Shown here: piece by piece, positions 46,531-54,812 of the stretch
How the letters are laid out: each line of letters begins with the position of its first letter
How positions within the stretch are numbered: position 1 is the stretch's first letter
NCBI RefSeq assembly: GCF_017744445.1
Contig: NZ_JAGIBH010000006.1
Location: 186,001-250,000 of the forward strand
Origin: Caulobacter sp.
GTDB taxonomy: Bacteria > Pseudomonadota > Alphaproteobacteria > Caulobacterales > Caulobacteraceae
Direction: 5' to 3'
DNA length: 64,000 nucleotides
Notes under the pieces: generated by a model
The model's database searches: none
What the model saw: only the letters and a program-made list of their open reading frames with translations
What the model was told of the DNA's origin: nothing
Position numbers and translations under genes: made by a program

Positions 46531-47478
46531 TCAGGGCTTCTTCTTCAGATAGCCGTGCATCCCCAGCCAGCGGGCGTAGGCGTCGAACCAGCCCGTGCTG
46601 GTGGTCGACTTCTGGTACATGCCAAAGCCGTGGCCGCCCTGTTCGTAGAAGTGGAACTCGACCGGGCGCTTGGCGGCGCGCCAGCTGTCGATCAGACCAA
46701 AGCCGGCCGTGGTGGCGAACAGCGGATCGTCAGCGGCCAGGGCGACGAAGGCCGGCGGGGCGTCGGCGGGCACGTTGACCGACGACAGCGGACCATAGAT
46801 CAGGCCGATAAAGGCGGGCTTGGCGTCTTCGCCAGACAGGGTGGTGGCCAGGGTCAGCATGGCGCCGGCCGAGAAGCCGACCATGCCGATACGGTCGGGA
46901 TCGACATGCCATTCCGCCGAGCGCTGGCGCACCAGGGCGAAGGCCGCGCGCGCGTCGGCGATCTGCGGGGCCAGGCCGGCGATGGCCGCCGCCGGGTCGG
47001 GACGCGGGCGCGCCGCGGTGGCCGAGAACATCTGGGTCATCGACTTCTCGAAGCCCGCCATGTCGGCCGGCGTCTGGTTCAGCCGGTACTTGATCACGAA
47101 GGCGGCCACGCCCTTGTCGGCCAGCGCCTTGGCGACGTCCCAGCCTTCGTTCTCCATCGACAGGGTGCGGAAGCCGCCGCCTGGGGCCACGATCACCGCC
47201 GCGCCCGTGGCCTTGGCCGGGTCGGGCAGGAAGGGCGTCAGGGTCGCGACCGTGACGTTACGGGCGAAGACGCTGTTGTACTGGCTGTGCCAGGACTCCT
47301 GCGCCGTGGCGCCGGGCAGGGGGCCGGTGTTCAGCGTGATGGCGTTCGGCTGGGCGGGGATGGCGATCGGGACCATCTTGTCGCTCTGCGCCTGGACGCC
47401 TGTGGCCAGGGCCAGAGCCAGGCCGAAGCCGGCGAGCATGGACCCGGCGCGACGCCGGGATATCGTGTTGATTTTCAT
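46531..47478 (-). CDS. Secreted alpha/beta hydrolase, acetyl-xylan-esterase-like
   Basis: A 315-residue protein with a signal peptide (RRRAGSMLAGFGLALALATGVQAQ region, ~31) and a BD-FAE/lipase-3-like alpha/beta fold: oxyanion APGGGF, nucleophile Ser in GFSAGA, Asp in ADDPLF, His in GGHGFG. In this operon a deacetylase or feruloyl esterase acting on xylan decorations is likely. The ATG at 47478 follows GAGGAGG; the longer frame to 47823 overlaps the FAH gene and is rejected. It is the last gene before the terminator. Confidence 0.87.
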   Translation of the reverse strand: MKINTISRRRAGSMLAGFGLALALATGVQAQSDKMVPIAIPAQPNAITLNTGPLPGATAQESWHSQYNSVFARNVTVATLTPFLPDPAKATGAAVIVAPGGGFRTLSMENEGWDVAKALADKGVAAFVIKYRLNQTPADMAGFEKSMTQMFSATAARPRPDPAAAIAGLAPQIADARAAFALVRQRSAEWHVDPDRIGMVGFSAGAMLTLATTLSGEDAKPAFIGLIYGPLSSVNVPADAPPAFVALAADDPLFATTAGFGLIDSWRAAKRPVEFHFYEQGGHGFGMYQKSTTSTGWFDAYARWLGMHGYLKKKP

Positions 47479-47507
47479 GAAGTCCTCCTCTGTTGTTTTT
47501 GTGGGGT

Positions 47508-48371
47508 TCAGGCGGGGCCGTCCTTCGACCAGGCCACGACGATCTGGCGCTGCTCGCCCAGCTTTTCGATGCCGAGACGGATCTCGTCGCCGGCCTTCAG
47601 GTAGACGGGCTGCGGCTTCTGGCCCATGCCCACGCCCGGAGGCGTGCCGGTGGTGATCAGGTCGCCCGGCTCCAGGGTCATGAACTCGCTGATGTACGAG
47701 ACCAGCTTGCTGATCGGGAAGATCATGGTCTTGGACGAGCCGTCCTGCTTGCGCTGGCCATTGACGTCCAGCCACATGCCCAGATTCTGGGGATCGCCGA
47801 CCTCGTCGGCGGTGACCATCCACGGCCCCACGGGGCCAAAGGTGTCGCAGCCCTTGCCCTTGTCCCAGGTGCCGCCGCGCTCGATCTGGAAGGCGCGTTC
47901 CGAGACGTCGTTGATCAGGACGTAGCCGGCCACGTAGTCGAGGGCTTCGTCCTCGGTGACGTAGCTGGCGCGCGAGCCGATCACGACGCCCAGCTCGACC
48001 TCCCAGTCGGTCTTTTCCGAGCCGCGCGGGATCATGACGTTGTCGTTCGGGCCGGTCAGGCAGCTGACGGCCTTGGTGAACAGGACGGGTTCGGCCGGGA
48101 TCGGCAGGTTCGACTCGGCGGCGTGGTCGGCGAAGTTCAGGCCCACGGCGATGAACTTGGAGACGCCGCTCACCGGCACGCCGTAGCGGGGCGAGCCCTC
48201 GACGACGGGCAGGGTAGCCGGATCGATGGCGGCCAGGGCCTTCAGGCTGGCCGGCGACAGCTGGGAGCCGGTGATGTCGGCCACGTGGCCCGACAGGTCG
48301 CGGATCTGGCCGTCGGCGTCGAGCAGGCCGGGCTTCTCGGAGCCCTTCACGCCATAGCGGAGCAGCTTCAT
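47508..48371 (-). CDS. Fumarylacetoacetate hydrolase (FAH) family enzyme
   Basis: A 287-residue cytoplasmic FAH-superfamily protein: FIAVGLNFADHAAES, metal-binding Glu pair in DWEVELGVVIG, YVLINDVSER and TTGTPPGVG. Family members hydrolyse 2,4-diketo-3-deoxy sugar acids, isomerise catechol meta-cleavage products or act as sugar-acid dehydratases. Coupling to GH3 (ATGA, 48368-48371) points to sugar-acid catabolism (pentose or fucose/rhamnose oxidation), but the aromatic neighbours leave room for doubt. Confidence 0.85.
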   Translation of the reverse strand: MKLLRYGVKGSEKPGLLDADGQIRDLSGHVADITGSQLSPASLKALAAIDPATLPVVEGSPRYGVPVSGVSKFIAVGLNFADHAAESNLPIPAEPVLFTKAVSCLTGPNDNVMIPRGSEKTDWEVELGVVIGSRASYVTEDEALDYVAGYVLINDVSERAFQIERGGTWDKGKGCDTFGPVGPWMVTADEVGDPQNLGMWLDVNGQRKQDGSSKTMIFPISKLVSYISEFMTLEPGDLITTGTPPGVGMGQKPQPVYLKAGDEIRLGIEKLGEQRQIVVAWSKDGPA

Positions 48372-51055
48372 TTGGCCACCGCCACGACGTCGTCGACCGC
48401 GAAGCTGGCCGACTGGCTGGGCACGTCGGTCCCCGGCTGGCCCGACCCGACGCTGACCTGGTAGCGGCCGGCGCTGACGCGACGCGCGCCGTCCAGATCC
48501 ACCGAGCTCAGATCGCGCGACGACAGTGAGAAGGTCACCGACCGGGTCTCGCCGGGCTTCAGCGAGATCCGCTGGAAGCCGCGCAGGGCCAGGCGCGGCG
48601 CGCCGGGCGTGTCGGGGAAGTTCAGATACAGCTGCGCGACCTCGTCGCCGGCCTTGGCGCCGGTGTTGCGGACGGTCGTCGTCACCTTCAGGCCCTGGCC
48701 CGCGCCCTTGGCCGCCGGCTCCAGCTTCAGCGGGCTGTAGTCGAAGCGCGTGTAGCTGAGGCCAAAGCCGAACGGATAGACCGGCTTGCCCTCGAAATAC
48801 CGATAGGTGCGGCCCTTCATGGAATAGTCGTCGAAGGACGGCAGGTCGTCCGTGGACCGATAGAAGGTCAGCGGCAGGCGGCCGGCCGGATTGGTCTTGC
48901 CGGTCAGCACATTGGCGATCGCCAGGCCGCCCGACTGGCCCGGATACCAGGCCTCCAGCAGGGCGGCGGCATTGTCCTTGGCCCACGAGAAGTTTAGCGG
49001 GCTGCCATTCATCGCCACGACGATCAGTGGCTTGCCCAGGGCCTTGGCCTGTTCGAGCAGGGCCTGCTGGTCGGCGGGGATGTCCAGCGTGGTCTTGTCG
49101 CCGCCCTTGAAGCCGGGGATTTCGACGGGGGATTCCTCGGCCTCCAGGTCGGAGGTGAGGCCCACGACCGCGACCAGGACATCGGCCTTGGCGGCGGCGG
49201 CCTTGAGCTCGGCGGTCGGGTCGGTGGCGATGCGCTTCCAGACCAGGCTGACGCCGGACAGGGCGTGCGACTCCGAGCTCACCTCGATCGCGACCTTGCG
49301 GCCCTTCTCCAGGCGCAGGGTCTTCATGGTCGGCAGGCTCGCCCAGCCGGACTTGCGCAGGTCGGCGAACGGCTTGCCGTCGACCTTCATCTCGCCGTTG
49401 AAGCCGGTTAGGCCCAGGCGGTAGGTCCCAGTTTCGGGCGCGACCAGGAAGCCGGTCCAGACCACGCGGTGGTGGTCCGAGACGTCCGCCAGGTCCAGGC
49501 TGCGGGAGGCCACGTCGGCCTCGATCCGCGTGACCACCGGCTTGGCGGCATAGGTCATCTTGGCGACCGCGTCGCCGAACGTGCCGGGCGCGAAGCGCTT
49601 GGGCGGGGGCTCGACGGTGTTGAAGTAGCGGGCCAGCAGCCCGGCCTTGCCGTCGGGCGTGCGCAGGGCCGAGGTCGGCACCCGGTCGCCATCGGTGAAC
49701 GAGGCCCCGAACGGCGCATAGGTCACCTGGGCGGCGGGCAGGGCGCGCTTGAGGCCGTCCACCACCGAGATCGGCGGAGCCGAGAGGGCCGAGGAGTAGT
49801 TGCCGCGCAGCACGCGGGTGGCGTCGCCCAGCGGGCCGATCACCGCGATCCGCAGGCCCGGCCTCAGCGGCAGGATCCCGTCGTTCTTGAGCAGGACGAG
49901 GCTCTTCTCGCTGGCGGCCAGGGCCAGGGCTTCGTGCTCGGGCGTCATCACCGTGGTCGGCGCCAGGGGGCGAGGCGCTTCGCCGCCATTGGCCGGCAGG
50001 TCGCCGTTGCGCAGGCGCGCCGAGAACAGGCGCACCAGCGCGGTGTCGATCTCGCCGATGGTGATCAGGCCGCGGTCCAGCGCCTCGCTGTAGCGGTGCG
50101 CCAGGCCGTCGGTGTCGGTCAGGGTGGCGCCGTTGCACTCGTTGTCGACGCCGGCCCGCAGCGAGGCGGCCACGGCGGCGGCGGCGTCCGGGGCGTATTT
50201 GTGGTGGTCGGCGATGTCCTTGACCGCGTCGCAGTCGGAGACGACGTAGCCGTTGAACTTCCAGGCGTCGCGCAGGTGGTCCTTCAGCAAGAGGTCGCTG
50301 GCGCAGGCCGGCTGGCCGTCGATGCGGTTGTAGGCGCACATGATCGAGCCAGCCTTGCCGTCGACGACCGCGGCGCGGAAGGCGGGCAGGTAGGTGTCTT
50401 CCAGGTCGTGGCGCGAGACGAAGACATTGGCGCTGTGGCGCGTCGACTCCGGTCCGCTGTGCACGGCGTAGTGCTTGGGCGTGGCGATGATGAGCGGGTT
50501 GTCGGGGTTGTCGCCCTGGATGCCCTGGACGAAGGACACGCCCATGCGCGCCGTCAGGTACGGATCTTCGCCATAGGTCTCCTGGCCACGGCCCCAGCGC
50601 GGATCGCGGAAGATGTTGATGTTCGGCGACCAGGTATTGAGGCCCGTGCCGATGCGCCCCATGCGGCCCGTCGCGCGGGCCAGGGTGTGCAGGTCGCGCA
50701 TCTCGGTCCCGATCGCGCCGGCCACGTCATGGACCAGCGCGGGATCGAAGGTCGCGGCCAGGCCGACCGGTTCGGGGAAGTTGGTCGTCGGCAGCGTCCC
50801 GAGCGCGCCGTGCAGCGACTCCGTCCACCAGTTGTAGGCCGGGATGCCCAGGCGCGGGATGGCCGGCGCGACGTTGAGCAGCTGCTCGACCTTCTCGTCG
50901 ACCGTCATCTTGCCGACCAGCTCGGTGGCCAGGCGGTCGGCCTTGGCGCGGTCGACCGTGCCGGCCGGAGCGGCTTGGACAGAGGTCGCGCCGACCGACA
51001 GCGCGGCGCAGAGCGCGGTGGCCAGGGCGCATCGGCGCCAGTTTGTCCTCAACAT
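48368..51055 (-). CDS. Secreted GH3 beta-xylosidase/glucosidase with PA14 insert
   Basis: An ~895-residue protein with a signal peptide (SVQAAP, ~29) and a GH3 (beta/alpha)8 domain with RDPRWGRGQETYGEDP, KHYAVHSG and nucleophile Asp274 in VVSDCDA. The (alpha/beta)6 sandwich is interrupted by a PA14-like beta-barrel (~465-610), and a fibronectin-III-like domain closes the chain. The WTESLHG and NECNGAT features are of the xylosidase type. Start: the ATG at 51055; a TTG at 51064 is possible. It is coupled to the FAH gene. Confidence 0.93.
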   Translation of the reverse strand: MLRTNWRRCALATALCAALSVGATSVQAAPAGTVDRAKADRLATELVGKMTVDEKVEQLLNVAPAIPRLGIPAYNWWTESLHGALGTLPTTNFPEPVGLAATFDPALVHDVAGAIGTEMRDLHTLARATGRMGRIGTGLNTWSPNINIFRDPRWGRGQETYGEDPYLTARMGVSFVQGIQGDNPDNPLIIATPKHYAVHSGPESTRHSANVFVSRHDLEDTYLPAFRAAVVDGKAGSIMCAYNRIDGQPACASDLLLKDHLRDAWKFNGYVVSDCDAVKDIADHHKYAPDAAAAVAASLRAGVDNECNGATLTDTDGLAHRYSEALDRGLITIGEIDTALVRLFSARLRNGDLPANGGEAPRPLAPTTVMTPEHEALALAASEKSLVLLKNDGILPLRPGLRIAVIGPLGDATRVLRGNYSSALSAPPISVVDGLKRALPAAQVTYAPFGASFTDGDRVPTSALRTPDGKAGLLARYFNTVEPPPKRFAPGTFGDAVAKMTYAAKPVVTRIEADVASRSLDLADVSDHHRVVWTGFLVAPETGTYRLGLTGFNGEMKVDGKPFADLRKSGWASLPTMKTLRLEKGRKVAIEVSSESHALSGVSLVWKRIATDPTAELKAAAAKADVLVAVVGLTSDLEAEESPVEIPGFKGGDKTTLDIPADQQALLEQAKALGKPLIVVAMNGSPLNFSWAKDNAAALLEAWYPGQSGGLAIANVLTGKTNPAGRLPLTFYRSTDDLPSFDDYSMKGRTYRYFEGKPVYPFGFGLSYTRFDYSPLKLEPAAKGAGQGLKVTTTVRNTGAKAGDEVAQLYLNFPDTPGAPRLALRGFQRISLKPGETRSVTFSLSSRDLSSVDLDGARRVSAGRYQVSVGSGQPGTDVPSQSASFAVDDVVAVAK

Positions 51056-51102
51056 GTGTCGCAAGCCTTTGGAGCGGAGTGGGGTTCGTATCGGGGAGAA
51101 GT

Positions 51103-53199
51103 TCAGCGGGGCGGAGCAGGGCCTGCGCGCGCGATCACGCCGCGCGCGGCTTCAGGCCAGGCCGTCCCCTCGACGGTCACGTTGTCGATGAGGCGGTTGT
51201 TGAGATAGTCCGACCACGACCCATTGGCCTTGCCGGCGTTGTGCCAGTTGCCGCGCGCGGTGTTGTCGGTGGTGATGCGGCGAGGACGGGCGTCGTCCAT
51301 GGCGTTCAGATTGACCCACAGGCCCAGCCCGTCGAATACGTTGTCGCGCACCGTGATGTAGCGCGAGCCTTCGTCCAGATAGACGCCGATGCCGCCCGGC
51401 ACGTCGTAGACATGGTTCTCGGCGATCAGCGCGCCGGGATCGGCCGACAGGTGATAGATCGCGCCGCCGTCGGGGAACCAGCGCTTCACGCCATGCACCC
51501 GATTGCCGAGGATCACCGTGTCGCGAAGGATGGTCGGCGTGTCGTAGACGCGGTTGCCGGGCTGGTCGTAGTAGCCGCGCTTGCGCGACATGTAGGCGGT
51601 GTTGCCGCCCGGATCGTTCAGACCCCAGCCCCAGCCGACATCGATGCCGTCATAGGGCGTCTCGGAGACGTCGTTGCGCAGGATCAGGCTGGCGCTGGCG
51701 TAGGTGACCAGGATGGCCGCCTGCTCGCGATAGACCTGCGAGACCTTGGTGATGACGTTGTCGCGAATGACGATGTCGCGCACGGCCTGTTCGGGGCGCG
51801 AAGGATGGTGGGCGTCGGGCGTGATGCCGCCGACCAGGATCGCGCCGCCGGCCAGGTCGCTGAACCGGCTGCGGACCACCTCGATCGAGCGGGTCTCCAG
51901 GCCGACGCCGCTGAGATTTGCGCTGACGTCGTTGCCGACGCCCAGGCCGATCTGGCCCAGGTGCGCGAACTCGACATCCTCGAACAGGACGCGCGTGGCG
52001 GCGGCCACCTGCACGGCGGCCGGCTGCTGGCGCCAGTGGTTGCGCCGGGCCTCGAACGCCCAGCAGCCCCAGCTGCAGTCGCGGATGGGATCGGCCGGAT
52101 AGTCGGCGACCTCGCCGGCCAGATAGGCGCCGCTCTGCTGGCTGGCATAGCCCTCGGCGCTGGACGGGCCTAGCCAGCTGGTGTGCTGGAAGGCGATGCC
52201 GGAGAACTGCAGGTCCTGGACCGGCTGGCCTGCCGCGCCGGCGATCGACACCAGGGCTTCCAGCCGGGGCATGATCACCGGGCTGGCGCTCAGGGCCTCG
52301 CCGGCGCGGGGCTTGTAGTAGAGCTTTCCCTTGGCCGGATCGGCCCACCAGTCGCCCTCGTCGCGGACGAAGGCCAGGGCGTTGTGAAGGAAGAAGTGGG
52401 CCCGCTCGCCCGAGACCGGACGGGCGAAGGTGTCATAGCCGATGATGTTGTTCCGCCAGCCGGGCTGGGCCAGCACGATGCGATTGCCTTTGATGCTCTC
52501 CACGCGCGCGCGGCGGTCGGTGAAGAAGCCGGTGTTCTCGACCTCCATCCGCGCCTGGTCAGGCAGGTCGGCCAGGAAGCGCCAGGCGGGGTCGACGATC
52601 TCGATGCCCCAGTCGTGGAAGGCGAAGGCGCGGCGAGGGGCCTCGACCGCGGCGCGGTGGGCCAGGCGGTCATTGACCCACAGCTGGCGCGGATCGGCGC
52701 CGCGCGGGATGTCGGCCACCCAGATGTCGCGCTGGACGTCGGCGCGTTTCCAGCCCTCGACCCGGACCCCGCCGGAGATCACGGGCTTGGCGCCCTTGGC
52801 CGCTTCCCAGCGGACGACGAAGCCGTTCTGGCCGCCGTCGGCGCGGGCGAAGCGCAGGGGGGGATCCAGGCGGTAGACGCCGTCGGCCAGCCGCACGGTT
52901 ACCGCGTTCGCCGCGTTGACAGCGCGCACCGCCGCCTGGGCGCGGGCCAGGGTGGCGAAGGGGCGCGCCGCCGAGCCGTCGCCGGCGTCGGACCCGCGTG
53001 GCGAGACCTCGAAGACCACCGGGACGGACGCCGGCCGCTCATGGATCTCCACCCCGGCGAAGGCGTGCTCGGAATTGGGACGGTCGCTCGACGTGATCTT
53101 GGGGATCGCGATGCTGGGCAGGGACTGCGCGGCGACCGGACCCGCCAGGCAGAGCGCCAAGGCGGAGGTCCTCAGAACACGCACGGAAAGCCGGGTCAT
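51103..53199 (-). CDS. Secreted parallel beta-helix protein, GH141-like
   Basis: A 698-residue protein with a signal peptide (GPVAAQ, ~25) and then a right-handed beta-helix: VSPRGSDAGDG and ADGVYRL near the N-terminus, a beta-sandwich insertion (~110-270) with VSGERAHFF and DPAKGKLYYKP, and repeated coil turns (RDIVIRDNVI, NRVHGV, NHVYDV, RDNVFDG). The layout resembles GH141, which includes alpha-L-fucosidase and xylanase activities. Its ATG overlaps the halogenase stop (53196-53199); GH3 follows after 47 bp. Confidence 0.82.
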   Translation of the reverse strand: MTRLSVRVLRTSALALCLAGPVAAQSLPSIAIPKITSSDRPNSEHAFAGVEIHERPASVPVVFEVSPRGSDAGDGSAARPFATLARAQAAVRAVNAANAVTVRLADGVYRLDPPLRFARADGGQNGFVVRWEAAKGAKPVISGGVRVEGWKRADVQRDIWVADIPRGADPRQLWVNDRLAHRAAVEAPRRAFAFHDWGIEIVDPAWRFLADLPDQARMEVENTGFFTDRRARVESIKGNRIVLAQPGWRNNIIGYDTFARPVSGERAHFFLHNALAFVRDEGDWWADPAKGKLYYKPRAGEALSASPVIMPRLEALVSIAGAAGQPVQDLQFSGIAFQHTSWLGPSSAEGYASQQSGAYLAGEVADYPADPIRDCSWGCWAFEARRNHWRQQPAAVQVAAATRVLFEDVEFAHLGQIGLGVGNDVSANLSGVGLETRSIEVVRSRFSDLAGGAILVGGITPDAHHPSRPEQAVRDIVIRDNVITKVSQVYREQAAILVTYASASLILRNDVSETPYDGIDVGWGWGLNDPGGNTAYMSRKRGYYDQPGNRVYDTPTILRDTVILGNRVHGVKRWFPDGGAIYHLSADPGALIAENHVYDVPGGIGVYLDEGSRYITVRDNVFDGLGLWVNLNAMDDARPRRITTDNTARGNWHNAGKANGSWSDYLNNRLIDNVTVEGTAWPEAARGVIARAGPAPPR

Positions 53200-54740
53200 A
53201 CCGGCTGCAGGCCGTGCTCGACGATCTTGCGGATCAGGTCGCGGTGGCGCGGCAGGCTGGCCCGCAGGCGCTCGGTCTGGATGGCGCTCTCGCGGATGGC
53301 CCGTTCGGCGATCAAGCGCTCCTCGGCCAGCGCCTCGATCTCGACCTCGGTGCGGAAGCCCATGCCGTAGAGGACGTACTGGTAGCTGGCCGCCGGGAAG
53401 ACCTCGTCGGCGCGGTCGAACTCGTCATGCAGCCAGGGGCCCTGGTAGCGCCAGAGCAGCAGCAGGTCGGCCAGGCGATCGGGGATGGTCTCGCGGTCGC
53501 GGTTGTCGCGCCAGAAGGCGGTGTCGGTGCGCTTGCTGAGCACATAGTGCAGCTTCAGGAAGTCGATGATCCGGCCCCAGCGGTAGTGCGTGGTGGCGTT
53601 GAAGCGCGCGGCGAGGACGTCCATCACCTCGCGGCAGGCCGGCATCTGTTCCGAGATCAGCTTGGCCGACAGCTCGATCAGCACGATGGCCGAGGCCTCG
53701 AGCGGTTCCAGGAAGCCGGCGGCCAGGCCCACGGCGACGCAATTGCGTTTCCAGAAGGTCTCGCGGTGGCCCGAGCGGATCTTGATCTTGCGGACCGGCA
53801 GGTCCTTGCCGGCCGGGCCCAGATAGCCGCGCAGCTCGCGCTCGGCGTCGTCGTCGCTGATATGGCGGCTGGAATAGACGTGGCCCGTGCCGCGCCGGGT
53901 GGGCAGGCCGATGTCCCAGATCCATCCGGCCGACTGGGCCGTGGAGATGGTGTGGCTGGCGATCGGGCTGTTCTCGTGCTCGTAGGGCACTTGCACGGCC
54001 AGGGCCGTGTCGCAGAACAGCACGTCGCCGCAGTCGCGGAAGGGCACGCCCAGGGCCTCGCCGAGCAGCAGCGAGCGGAAACCCGTGCAGTCGACGAAGA
54101 GATCGCCTTCGATCTCGCCATGCTGCTCGGTGTCGATGGCGCGGATGTCGCCGTCTTCGGCCAGAGCGACGCTGCGCACATCGGCCAGGACGTGGCGCAC
54201 GCCCAGCTTCTCGCAGCAATGGCGCTGCAGGAACGGCGCGAACTTGCCCGCGTCCAGGTGATAGGCGTAGTTGGCGGCGCCCTGATACGGCGCGGCGGTG
54301 ATGGTCTTGGGCGCCAGGCCGTCATCGCAGATGCGGCCCTGCGGCGTGACCGCGTCGCAGAAGCTCTGGTCGGTTCCGGCGGCCAGCCAGTGCGGCGCCA
54401 GGTTCACCTGCGAGAAGCCCTGCGGGAGCATGAGGGGGTGGTAGTAGGCGTCGTCGGCCGCGCCGGTGGTCCAGCGCGCGAACTTGGCGCCTTGCTTGAA
54501 GGCCGCGTCGCACTCGCGGAAGAAATCGGTCTCGGAGACGCCGATCTTGGCCAGGCTGGTGCGCAGCGTGGGCCAGGTGCCTTCGCCGACGCCGATGATC
54601 GGCGTGTTGGGCGACTCCACCAGGGTGACGGTGAAGCCCGTCGACTGGCGAGCCTTATGCTTGGCGGCGATCAGTCCGGCCGTGAGCCAGCCCGCGGTGC
54701 CGCCGCCGACGATGACGATGTTCTTGACGGGGCGGACCAT
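53196..54740 (-). CDS. Flavin-dependent tryptophan-halogenase family protein
   Basis: A 514-residue protein with the FAD motif GGGTAG (12-17), Lys82 in FKQGAKF (equivalent to the halogenase catalytic lysine) and the signature WxWxIP at 273-278. The last position of that signature is Gly278 instead of Pro. TBDR-linked family members are common in Caulobacterales and their substrate is unproven. It lies 72 bp after the TBDR gene across a terminator and is coupled to the GH141-like gene, heading a five-gene operon. Whether it halogenates or only oxidises is unknown. Confidence 0.9.
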   Translation of the reverse strand: MVRPVKNIVIVGGGTAGWLTAGLIAAKHKARQSTGFTVTLVESPNTPIIGVGEGTWPTLRTSLAKIGVSETDFFRECDAAFKQGAKFARWTTGAADDAYYHPLMLPQGFSQVNLAPHWLAAGTDQSFCDAVTPQGRICDDGLAPKTITAAPYQGAANYAYHLDAGKFAPFLQRHCCEKLGVRHVLADVRSVALAEDGDIRAIDTEQHGEIEGDLFVDCTGFRSLLLGEALGVPFRDCGDVLFCDTALAVQVPYEHENSPIASHTISTAQSAGWIWDIGLPTRRGTGHVYSSRHISDDDAERELRGYLGPAGKDLPVRKIKIRSGHRETFWKRNCVAVGLAAGFLEPLEASAIVLIELSAKLISEQMPACREVMDVLAARFNATTHYRWGRIIDFLKLHYVLSKRTDTAFWRDNRDRETIPDRLADLLLLWRYQGPWLHDEFDRADEVFPAASYQYVLYGMGFRTEVEIEALAEERLIAERAIRESAIQTERLRASLPRHRDLIRKIVEHGLQPV

Positions 54741-54751
54741 GGTGACGCTTC

Positions 54752-54793
54752 GGAAAAAAGAGGCCGGGGAAACGGGAAGACATATCCCCGGCC
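54752..54793 (-). terminator. Intercistronic terminator between TBDR and halogenase
   Basis: Arms GGCCGGGG (54786-54793 complement) and CCCCGGCC (54762-54769 complement) are followed on the minus strand by TCTTTTTTCC. It lies 19 bp past the TBDR stop and 12 bp before the halogenase start. Confidence 0.78.
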
Positions 54794-54812
54794 AAGGGAG
54801 TGGGGGAGGTTA

